The notes under the pieces: model-generated
What the model saw: the letters and a program-made list of their open reading frames with translations, nothing else
Told to the model about the DNA's origin: nothing
Databases searched by the model: none
Assembly: GCF_026000115.1 (NCBI RefSeq)
Contig: NZ_AP026867.1
Coordinates: 3,405,716-3,469,715 of the forward strand
From: Aureispira anguillae
GTDB taxonomy: Bacteria; Bacteroidota; Bacteroidia; Chitinophagales; Saprospiraceae
Reading direction: 5' to 3'
Length of the DNA: 64,000 nucleotides
Translations under genes and position numbers: made by a program
Shown here: positions 52,233-60,327 of the stretch, one piece after another
Layout of the letters: each line of letters starts with the position of its first letter
Numbering within the stretch: position 1 is the first letter of the stretch

Positions 52233-53740
52233 TTGTGTTTGTCGTGCCCTTTATTTTTTTTGCCTCCTTTAGGATGCCTTCCATTCGGTGTTTTATTCTG
52301 AATCCCTAAAGAGCGACTATAAACAGAGCTTTTTTCCATGGCTTGTTTGCGTTCTCGTTCAATTTTTTTGAATTTTTGGCGAGTGTATTCTTCTTCAAAA
52401 GAAGTAATATTTTCTGTGTCACCCAATTTTTCTAGGCAATAGAGATAATGTGCTAAAATATCTCGCTCTGGAAATTCATCTGGCTTATTGCCGATAATTA
52501 GCCAATACATATGTGCAGCAAAGCCATATACTTCTAAATCTAGTGCAATATCTGCATATTCCAATATGTTATCTTCAATGCTCACCTGATTGTCAAACAA
52601 CAGATTGATTTCATGTCGTTTAGACATTAGGTACAAATCTTTGCTATTTCTTGCAGGTACATTCATGTTAAAAAGAGGATCACAGGCATAAACCGCTTCG
52701 TTGCAATCTTTCCAGAGTTGAATAATATCTTCTGGGCTATACTCGCTAATCAAAAGCGATCTCGAATAATACCTTTCATAATTAAAAGCTGCACATTTGG
52801 GTAAAACGTTTAATTGTTCCTCAAAATGCAATGCTGCACTTTCAAAATCACCTTCAAATTGAAACTGTTTCCCAATTCGAACTTCTTCTCGAATATCATC
52901 AAACAGCCATTCCATTCTAAAATCAAACTGGTAATAAAAGTTTAATGCCATAGAATTTTGTTCGGGAAAAGCTTGCGCAATATTCAGATACCGCTTTGCC
53001 AAATCAAATTCACCATTCGCAACATGAATGCATATTTTGGATAAGATCACCAGACCATTTCCAGATTCAATTTCCATGGTAGCCCTCCAATAATCCGAAT
53101 TTTCTATGGTCAGTTCTTTAGAAGATTTTTCTAAAAATTTTTTCTCTCTTAGAATATTCCCAATCGCATTAACGCCTTTTAGTTGTGTATGTATACTATC
53201 TTCATAAAAAGCTAAAACAGGCATGACATCCTCTATTACCCAATTCTGAAACAACTCTGATTTTCCTTTTAGATCAGCAGCCTCAAACTGGGCTTGAACC
53301 TTCTCTTCAGGAAGTGCTACTTTTGGCAAAAATTTGAGTTGAGGGTCTTCACAGCCCTTTCCTACTTTTGCCTCAATCAAATAAGCATATTCTGTTAATT
53401 TAGAACGTGGAGGACGTGACAAGGCTTCTATGCGACGAATCAGATGATCGGTCGTTTCTTTCTTGAGTTGAGGTCTAGAGCTGACCTCTACAAAAACGGG
53501 TTTCCCCTTAGGCATGGTAACCAAAATCATCACATCGTGGTTTCCTTTTTCTAAGGATAGAAAAGCGTGAACAGAAGCTAAAACACGTTTGTTCCAAGGA
53601 TACAAATAAGTAGTATCTAAGGTCGCAACTGTGACCATATCATCTGTAAAACATTCCACCTCTAGTTCTACGTTTGTCTGTGCCCAAGCAATTGTGTTAG
53701 ACCATAGATATATCATGCAAAATAATGCGCCTAATCTCAT
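52229..53740 (-). CDS. Exported TPR-like protein of unknown family
   Basis: A 503-residue exported protein; the ATG at 53740 gives a signal peptide (MRLGALFCMIYLWSNTIAWAQ). The first 130 residues look beta-rich, the rest is helical with TPR-like pairs (ICIHVANGEFDLAKRYLNIAQAF, GDFESAALHFEEQLNVLPKC). The C-terminal 25 residues are basic and glycine-rich (NGRHPKGGKKNKGHDKH), which may bind a polyanion. No family is recognised. It is convergent with xerD and its stop codon overlaps that gene. Confidence 0.6.
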   Translation of the reverse strand: MRLGALFCMIYLWSNTIAWAQTNVELEVECFTDDMVTVATLDTTYLYPWNKRVLASVHAFLSLEKGNHDVMILVTMPKGKPVFVEVSSRPQLKKETTDHLIRRIEALSRPPRSKLTEYAYLIEAKVGKGCEDPQLKFLPKVALPEEKVQAQFEAADLKGKSELFQNWVIEDVMPVLAFYEDSIHTQLKGVNAIGNILREKKFLEKSSKELTIENSDYWRATMEIESGNGLVILSKICIHVANGEFDLAKRYLNIAQAFPEQNSMALNFYYQFDFRMEWLFDDIREEVRIGKQFQFEGDFESAALHFEEQLNVLPKCAAFNYERYYSRSLLISEYSPEDIIQLWKDCNEAVYACDPLFNMNVPARNSKDLYLMSKRHEINLLFDNQVSIEDNILEYADIALDLEVYGFAAHMYWLIIGNKPDEFPERDILAHYLYCLEKLGDTENITSFEEEYTRQKFKKIERERKQAMEKSSVYSRSLGIQNKTPNGRHPKGGKKNKGHDKHN

Positions 53741-53859
53741 AAGGTTTTGGTTGTATTCGACCATTTAGATTTAGAAACTAACTTTGGATATTAACTGTAC
53801 TAATCTTTTATAAAAGCCTAATGGGAAGACCTATTATTTGATGCGATCTTTGTTTCTTC

Positions 53860-54759
53860 CTATCCTTCCTCCGCCACTTCCTTCGGAGTTGTTTTTTCTA
53901 TGATGTAATTAATTTTGTTGAGGGTTTTGGTGTCTTCTTCCATTAATCTTAACAATTTGCGTTCCAACTCTTCACTTTTGGTATAATTAGAAGAAGTCAT
54001 GAACACTTGATTAGGGTCGTCTAAGAAACTTGGGTTAGCAAAAAGCACGTTACTGTTCTCTTGAATTAATTCAATAGCCCTGGTAACATCTCCACCAATA
54101 AGGTAGCCCCTTTCTATTTGAGGTTGCTTCGTCATTTTTTGGTATAAAATCATATTAAGAGGGGTACGATCTGCAATATCTAAAGTAACCAAAAAAGCAT
54201 TGGCATGACGTATTTTCTGTGTTCTAAGCACATTTAGATGTTCCAATCCTTCTACCGCCAACACCTCTGTCAAAAAAGCAAGTTGCTCGGCAGGATCGCC
54301 ATCCTTGAATTGTACATATATAGTAGCACAAAAGTTTAAGGTACCTGGTATATAATTATACAATTTTCTATTTTTATAGGTATAAGATACCGAATCTAAT
54401 TCTAATGAAAACTCATGTCGATAGTCTTTTTTGAGTCGTAAAGGGAATTTAATATCCTTAAAACCAAAGGATTTTACCTGTAATTCAAAAAAGCCCATAG
54501 GAAGCATTACGGTCCAAGCATCTTCCCCTTGATCATAACGCATGGTATATTGTTTTGCCAAGCGCTTAACGGCTCCATTCAAACTATACATATTAACCTT
54601 CACATCTACATTAGCCCGTGCTTCCCAATACCCATAGGAAGTTTCTATTTGGTCGTTGGCTGCATCTAGTGCAATAACAAGACGAAGCGAATCTCTTTTT
54701 TGTCCAAAAGAAACAAAAAAGCAACTAATTAGACTACCTATTAAAATCCATTTAAACAT
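53860..54759 (-). CDS. Exported protein of unknown family
   Basis: A 299-residue exported protein. The ATG at 54759 gives a signal peptide (MFKWILIGSLISCFFVSFGQ); the in-frame GTG at 54765 is not needed. The first half has beta-strand character (VDVKVNMYSLNGAVK, TVMLPMGFFELQVKS) like a periplasmic adaptor or carboxypeptidase-regulatory-like domain; the second half (about 190-299) is helical and acidic. No family is recognised. It lies upstream of the TPR-like gene on the same strand, 119 bases away, and may be its partner. Confidence 0.58.
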   Translation of the reverse strand: MFKWILIGSLISCFFVSFGQKRDSLRLVIALDAANDQIETSYGYWEARANVDVKVNMYSLNGAVKRLAKQYTMRYDQGEDAWTVMLPMGFFELQVKSFGFKDIKFPLRLKKDYRHEFSLELDSVSYTYKNRKLYNYIPGTLNFCATIYVQFKDGDPAEQLAFLTEVLAVEGLEHLNVLRTQKIRHANAFLVTLDIADRTPLNMILYQKMTKQPQIERGYLIGGDVTRAIELIQENSNVLFANPSFLDDPNQVFMTSSNYTKSEELERKLLRLMEEDTKTLNKINYIIEKTTPKEVAEEG

Positions 54760-55624
54760 AATCACAATTTATTTTTATGAGGATTGTATAAATCCTCTAT
54801 TTGGGGTATTGATAACTTTTTAACACGAATACTATCCTTTTGGGGGCACAAAGGGATAAAACAATAACTTTATTTTGATGCTAAGTCATTTTGGGTATAC
54901 CTGCCTACACTATTTTGATGCACTTAGAGAACTCTCACAACCTGATAAGTTATCAAGATGAGCAAAAACACTCCCACTTACAAAAAGGCTGGCTTAAAAA
55001 GAGCCAATTGTTTCGAGGATAGTATACTCTGTATATATACATATATTTTAAAGACATTTTACCAAAACATATAAGTCTCTAAAACCCAAAATATATAACC
55101 ATAAATTAATAAGCATGTTGCTCTAAAATAAAAAGAATTATGAATTCAAGTGGATAATTTGCTATTAAATTATCCTTCTTTACTTAGAATTAGCAATTAA
55201 TTTTTCTTCTTTTTTTTAATAAAATATCAATCTATTTTAAAAATTTTAGTACAGAATAAACCACTAAGGAATACATATTAAAAGCACAACGATTTAAGGT
55301 CTTAAAAATAACCCTACTAAATCCTTACTTTATCTTAGCTCTATTTCTTTTATCCTGCATTAAATTAAAAATGAGCGTTCACTTAGCCCTATCACCTTAA
55401 AATAACTAAAAATAAATTGACAAAACGATTTAACAATTTGGTGATTTAGCTTACAAAACAGCAATCAGTCTGACAACTAACGCATTACTAATCATTAGTA
55501 CTAATTATTATTAAAAATTTCTTCTAAAGAAAATTAAAAACTTATTGGGATCAAAAATTTCAGGTTAGAGGAGTAATCATAAAATAGGTTGAAATTTTGA
55601 TATTAGATGGGATGCCCCAAATAT
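54760..55624. other. 860-base region without a gene
   Basis: Very AT-rich. I see no coding frame, tRNA or full promoter. Notable are a 13-base palindrome TGATAAGTTATCA (54943-54955), an inverted repeat GGATAATTT / AAATTATCC (55152-55160 and 55167-55175) followed by a T-rich stretch, and a TA-rich run near 55035. A small RNA ending at 55175 would fit the second hairpin. Confidence 0.35.
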
Positions 55625-55625
55625 A

Positions 55626-55657
55626 TAAAAAAAGTGCAAGTACTGCTGTACTTGCAC
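55626..55657 (-). terminator. Terminator after leuS
   Basis: Arms GTGCAAGTAC (55634-55643) and GTACTTGCAC (55648-55657) pair perfectly around a 4-base loop; on the minus strand they are followed by eight U. It lies 26 bases past the leuS stop. Confidence 0.92.
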
Positions 55658-55682
55658 CAAAGTTTTTATATAAAAAGGTCGG

Positions 55683-58490
55683 CTAAATTACAATATTGAC
55701 CATACGCTTAGGAACAACAATTACTTTTCGGATCGTTTTTCCATCGATCCATTTCTGCACCTCCTCGATGCTCAATGCTTCTTTTTCTATCGCATCTTTA
55801 TTGGCATCAGCGGCAAAGGTTGCCATTGCACGTTTTTTACCATTGATACAAACAGGATAGGTAATTGTATTCTGAACCAAGTGAGCATCATCGTGCTTAG
55901 GATAAACTGCATTGGCATGAACAGAGCCTTCATTACCCAATTTATGCCACAACTCTTCTGTCAAAAAAGGAGCGAATGGCGCCATTAAGACAACCATCAT
56001 TTCCAAAATCTCACGTTTGTTGCAATTGACTTTTTTCAAGTCATTTGTTGCCACCATAAAATGAGCGATACAAGTATTAAAAGAGAAGTTAGCAATATCT
56101 TGGTTCACCTTTTTAATAGCTGTATGCAAGATTTTTAATTCTTCTGCACTCGCTTTTTCGTTGGACACCATCCAAGCTCCATCTTTGTGAAATAGATTCC
56201 AGAATTTGCGCAAAAACTTAGACACTCCTGTAATACCTTTGGTGTCCCACGGTTTGCTATCTTCCAATGGTCCCAAGAACATTTCGTACATTCTAAAACA
56301 ATCTGTGCCATGTTCTTGAATGACGGTATCAGGGTTAATTACATTAAACTTAGACTTTGATATTTTGCCAATTTCACTGTTGGTAACAACATGACCTGCT
56401 TCATTGGTTACAAATAATACATCGGTATAATCTGGTCGCCAAGCTCTAAACTTTTTAATTCCCTCTTCGTTCAAATAAGAGCTTTCTTTTCCATAATCAA
56501 CTACAAAATCAATGTGTACAGGAATCTGGGTGGTTTCTTGTCCTTCGTATTCTGCTAGTTTATCAGCACTGATAAAAACAGATTTTCCATTCTGTTTTTC
56601 TTTGAGCATATACAAAAACTCAATGACCCCTTGTAACATCCCTTGGTTCACCAATTTTTTGTAAGGCTCACGAGTAGGCACCATACCCAAATCGTACATA
56701 AACTTGTGCCAAAAACGAGAGTACATCAAATGCCCAACAGCGTGCTCGGCTCCACCAACGTACAAATCCACCTCTTTCCAATAATTCACCGCCTCTTTGC
56801 TGAATGGCTCTGCCTCATTGGTAGGGTCCATATAACGCAAAAAATACCAAGAAGAACCTGCAAAACCAGGCATGGTATCAATCTCACGAGTCATATCTCC
56901 TTGCGTTACCCAATCGGTAGCTCTAGCCAACGGCGCTTTTCCTTCGCTTGTAGGTTTAAAATTGTCCAACGTTGGCAATTCTAATGGCAATTGAGTCTCC
57001 GCATGAGCGACACCATCTTTATCATATTTAACAGGAAAAGGCTCTCCCCAATAACGCTGGCGACTAAAGTTTGCATCTCTCAAACGATAATTTACCTTTC
57101 CCTCTCCTATTTTTTTGGTCTCGATTTCTTTGATGGCCGCCAAAATAGCTTCTTTAACAGGCATTCCATCCAAGAAATCTGAATTCATCATTACGCCTAC
57201 TTTATCTCCAATTCCAGCCCCTTCATGCGCCGATTGGTCAACAACTTGAACGATATCCAATTCAAAATGAGTAGCAAAACGATGATCACGTTCATCTCCA
57301 CTAGGTACCGCCATGATGGCTCCTGTTCCATAACCAATCAATACATAATCGGCAATCCAAACTGGAATTTCTTTTCCTGTAAAAGGATTTATTGCATAAG
57401 CACCTGTAAAAGCACCTGTAATAGATTTAACATCAGCCATACGATCTCGCTCTGAACGGCTGTTGGCATATTTTTGATATGCCTCAATAGCTTCTTTTTG
57501 TTCTGGAGTAGTAATTTGGTTTACCAAATCGTGTTCTGGTGCCAAAACCATAAATGTTGCTCCAAAAACGGTATCAGGACGAGTTGTAAAGACTTCAATT
57601 GCACCATCATGCCCCTTCAAATCAAAAAACAACTTAGCGCCCTCTGAGCGACCAATCCAATTGCGCTGTTGAGTTTTTAGAGCTTCCGAAAAGTCAACTT
57701 GATCCAAGCCCTCCAACAAACGTTCAGCATAAGCAGTAATACGCAAAGCCCATTGGCGCATAGGACGTTTGATGACAGGAAAACCACCACGCTCAGAAAC
57801 ACCATCTTTGACCTCATCGTTAGCCAAAACAGTTCCCAATTCTTCGCACCAATTAACAAAACCAACCTTTCGATAAGCCAAACGGTAATTCATCAAAACA
57901 TCATCTTGTTCTTTGGGGCTATAAGCACGCCATTCCGCTGCCGAAAAAATAGCTTCCTGACTAGACGCAGCATTTACACTAGCGTTGCCCTCCTGTTCAA
58001 AAACAGCAATCAATTCTTCTATTGCAGTTGCCTTATTGGTTTCATTGTTGTAATAATGCCCAAACAACTTCAAGAAGATATGTTGAGTCCATTTATAATA
58101 GTTAGGATCAGACGTATTCACAGATCGGCTCCAATCAAAAGAGAAGCCTAGATTATCTAATTGCTTACGATAAAAATCAATATTCTGATTGGTAGATACC
58201 GCAGGGTGTACTCCTGTTTGTATAGCATACTGTTCTGCTGGCAAACCAAAAGCATCATAGCCCATGGGATGCAGGACATTATATCCCTGTAAACGTTTGT
58301 ATCTAGCAAAGATATCACTAGCAATATACCCCATAGGGTGTCCTACATGCAAGCCTGCTCCAGATGGATAGGGGAACATATCTAATACGTAATACTTGGG
58401 TTTTGAGGTATCATTAGAAGTTTTGTATACCTGATTTTCTACCCAATATTTTTGCCATCTCGCCTCAATTTCGCCTGATTCGTAATCCAT
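55683..58490 (-). CDS. leuS: Leucyl-tRNA synthetase
   Basis: Charges tRNA(Leu) with leucine. It is a 935-residue class I synthetase with the HIGH signature as HVGHPMGY near residue 50, the connective peptide 1 editing domain (about 230-430, with GTGAIMAVPSGDERDHRFA), the catalytic-site WFLRYMDPTN region and the KMSKS signature as KISKSKFNVINPD near 690, then the anticodon-binding domain and a C-terminal tail. Length and order are normal for bacterial LeuRS. The ATG at 58490 is used. Expression is likely monocistronic; a good terminator follows it. Confidence 0.97.
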   Translation of the reverse strand: MDYESGEIEARWQKYWVENQVYKTSNDTSKPKYYVLDMFPYPSGAGLHVGHPMGYIASDIFARYKRLQGYNVLHPMGYDAFGLPAEQYAIQTGVHPAVSTNQNIDFYRKQLDNLGFSFDWSRSVNTSDPNYYKWTQHIFLKLFGHYYNNETNKATAIEELIAVFEQEGNASVNAASSQEAIFSAAEWRAYSPKEQDDVLMNYRLAYRKVGFVNWCEELGTVLANDEVKDGVSERGGFPVIKRPMRQWALRITAYAERLLEGLDQVDFSEALKTQQRNWIGRSEGAKLFFDLKGHDGAIEVFTTRPDTVFGATFMVLAPEHDLVNQITTPEQKEAIEAYQKYANSRSERDRMADVKSITGAFTGAYAINPFTGKEIPVWIADYVLIGYGTGAIMAVPSGDERDHRFATHFELDIVQVVDQSAHEGAGIGDKVGVMMNSDFLDGMPVKEAILAAIKEIETKKIGEGKVNYRLRDANFSRQRYWGEPFPVKYDKDGVAHAETQLPLELPTLDNFKPTSEGKAPLARATDWVTQGDMTREIDTMPGFAGSSWYFLRYMDPTNEAEPFSKEAVNYWKEVDLYVGGAEHAVGHLMYSRFWHKFMYDLGMVPTREPYKKLVNQGMLQGVIEFLYMLKEKQNGKSVFISADKLAEYEGQETTQIPVHIDFVVDYGKESSYLNEEGIKKFRAWRPDYTDVLFVTNEAGHVVTNSEIGKISKSKFNVINPDTVIQEHGTDCFRMYEMFLGPLEDSKPWDTKGITGVSKFLRKFWNLFHKDGAWMVSNEKASAEELKILHTAIKKVNQDIANFSFNTCIAHFMVATNDLKKVNCNKREILEMMVVLMAPFAPFLTEELWHKLGNEGSVHANAVYPKHDDAHLVQNTITYPVCINGKKRAMATFAADANKDAIEKEALSIEEVQKWIDGKTIRKVIVVPKRMVNIVI

Positions 58491-58840
58491 TGTAATAAGA
58501 AATAGTTGTTGTTTGTATATTTATTTTCTATAAATTTATATATGTTTTTCATAACTAAGAGTTCACAACTCTTTAGCCAACGAATTTATGTAAAGTTTTT
58601 GAAAGTGGTTACTTAACAATTATAGTTTTTTAAAAATAGTTCCATTTGCCCCTAATTTTCCATAAAAATAACTCTAAATCAGATTAGAGAATTATTTTTA
58701 TGAAAAAAATGTTATGTCTATAAAGGGCATGAAATACAATGCAAAAAAGGAGATAAAACAAGTGCCCCAAATAATATTTGGTCATTGTTCTAATCGAAAA
58801 ACAATTCCTTTTGTTAAGTATTTGTAACTTAAAAAGTTAG
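58491..58840. other. Divergent leader region of leuS and the 58948 gene
   Basis: AT-rich, no coding frame. No T-box-like or other leader element was recognised on the leuS strand. The right part holds the promoter at 58841. Confidence 0.35.
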
Positions 58841-58871
58841 TTGCTTTTTTGGTATTTAATTTGCATCTTTG
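58841..58871 (+). promoter_or_regulatory. Promoter of the first small secreted protein gene
   Basis: TTG (58841-58843), 20 bases, then CATCTTTG (58864-58871), one base off TAnnTTTG. The leader would be about 70 bases. Confidence 0.45.
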
Positions 58872-58947
58872 CACCTTCAAAGGGAAGATGTTATATAACA
58901 TAAAAACTTTACTCCATTTTTTCAACCCACACATAATATTATTATTT

Positions 58948-59367
58948 ATGAAAAAAATATTTACACTTTTAATTTTTTGTTGCTTGGCTGCTCAAATCAC
59001 CTTTGCGCAAAGCCAAAAAACATTTGTCAAATCTTTGGCAACTCAGGCTTCTACTGTAGTCCTAAATTTAGACGGCGCTACAAATATTACAGAATGGGAC
59101 GAACAATTCATTCGAGTAACAACAACAATCGAATTGACTAATTTTAACGAAGAGATTTTAAAACGTCTTGTTGCTGTTGGTCGTTATACGTTAGAAACAA
59201 CAACCAAAGACGGTGTTATGACGGTTAACATGCCTAAATTGGCAACCAAAGTAACCATCAAAGGACAGTTGTTAAATGAGGTTCTAAACTATGAAATTCT
59301 TGTCCCTAAAGGAATTACCATAGAAACTAGCTCTGACTACGACAGTAATACAGATACCGTTAACTAA
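58948..59367 (+). CDS. Small secreted beta-rich protein, paralog 1
   Basis: A 139-residue exported protein: the ATG at 58948 gives a signal peptide (MKKIFTLLIFCCLAAQITFA), and the longer frame from 58849 is rejected because it would start upstream of the promoter box. The mature part reads as repeating beta strands (TVVLNLDGATNITEWDEQFI, VTTTIELTN, MTVNMPKLATKVTIKG, LNYEILVPKGITIET), like the DUF4097/head-GIN beta-helix domains. It ends in a polar tail. Same fold and order as the gene at 59856, with EWDE/EWDQ, NFNEE/NFNDA and GRYT conserved. The function is unknown. Confidence 0.68.
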   Translation: MKKIFTLLIFCCLAAQITFAQSQKTFVKSLATQASTVVLNLDGATNITEWDEQFIRVTTTIELTNFNEEILKRLVAVGRYTLETTTKDGVMTVNMPKLATKVTIKGQLLNEVLNYEILVPKGITIETSSDYDSNTDTVN

Positions 59368-59449
59368 CCATTGCTCTGCAATAAGGAATACATCTATCCC
59401 CTACTTTAAATATCAATTTGCCCTCTGAAGGGATTGCATTATAAAAATG

Positions 59450-59490
59450 ATAGGAGAATTGCTCTACAAGCAATTCTCCTATTTCATTTT
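59450..59490 (+). terminator. Terminator after paralog 1
   Basis: Arms ATAGGAGAATTGCT (59450-59463) and AGCAATTCTCCTAT (59469-59482) are perfectly complementary, with a T-rich tail. It lies 82 bases past the stop. The rest of the gap to 59856 is AT-rich with no further signal recognised. Confidence 0.85.
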
Positions 59491-59855
59491 AAGGCAGATA
59501 CTAAGCACTCTATCAGAACACCAACAAAAGATACAAGCTTATTAATCAATTCACAAAATATTATATTTTTTACATATAAAATGTTTCCATCCTATTGTGT
59601 TTTCACTTTTTTTATTTAATTTCACGCCAGATTAGAAACATACCCCATTCTTTAGGTGCACTATATACATATATAATAAACCACTAAGTTTTGCTTTTTT
59701 TTTTAGTTTAATCATCAATTACCCCAACCCTTAAGAAAAAAAAATCGTTTTATAAAATATATTGCGTTAATTTAAAATAAATCTCACACATTTTTCCCAA
59801 TTTATTCAATCATATTTTGTAGGTCCCACATACTACAGAATCTAAAAGCAAGAGC

Positions 59856-60272
59856 ATGAAACATTTAGTCCTAACAACAATGATGATGCTAGGTTTTGCA
59901 CTAGTAGCTCATACCCAAGTACAAAAAAATATTGTTAAATCATACCAACATACTGGTAGCAAAGTAATCACTTTAGCAGTAGATGGAAATGTTGACATTC
60001 AAGAATGGGATCAAAAAATTGTTCGTCTTGTAACAACGATTGATGCCGTTAACTTCAATGATGCAACACTAAAAGCATTGGCAGAGGCAGGTCGCTATAC
60101 TGCAACCTCCAAAGAAGTAGATGGCAGCATGATTCTAACGATGCTAAAAGCACAACGAGAACTCGTTATTAGAGGCGTAAAAATTCAAGAAAAATACACC
60201 TTTCAAATTTTTGTCCCTCGTGGTGTTACCGTAGAACAAGTTCAGCATAAAGATGTAGCAGCTTTATTCTAA
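59856..60272 (+). CDS. Small secreted beta-rich protein, paralog 2
   Basis: A 138-residue exported protein with a signal peptide (MKHLVLTTMMMLGFALVAHTQ) and the same beta-strand plan as the 58948 gene: KVITLAVDGNVDIQEWDQKIV, VTTIDAVNFNDATLKAL, GRYTAT, MILTML, LVIRGVKIQEKYTFQIFVPRGVTVE. It ends in a polar tail without the acidic end of paralog 1. Signal peptides and tails have diverged more than the core. It follows paralog 1 by about 490 bases and is terminated by the hairpin at 60298. Confidence 0.68.
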   Translation: MKHLVLTTMMMLGFALVAHTQVQKNIVKSYQHTGSKVITLAVDGNVDIQEWDQKIVRLVTTIDAVNFNDATLKALAEAGRYTATSKEVDGSMILTMLKAQRELVIRGVKIQEKYTFQIFVPRGVTVEQVQHKDVAALF

Positions 60273-60297
60273 ATAGTTGATCTTACTTCAACAAAAA

Positions 60298-60326
60298 ACT
60301 CGCTGAAAATAATTCAGCGAGTTTTT
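60298..60326. terminator. Bidirectional terminator between convergent genes
   Basis: Arms ACTCGCTGAA (60298-60307) and TTCAGCGAGT (60313-60322) with a 5-base loop, A run on the left and T run on the right. It serves both the paralog 2 gene and the convergent CHAT gene. Confidence 0.92.
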
Positions 60327-60327
60327 T

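Noticed and set aside
52229-54759. A phage or integron cassette around xerD
   Set aside because: XerD is of the chromosomal type and its neighbours are exported envelope proteins without phage or attC features.
57699-58151. A 150-codon frame antisense to leuS
   Set aside because: It is a shadow of the highly conserved leuS reading frame and has no promoter or protein-like composition.
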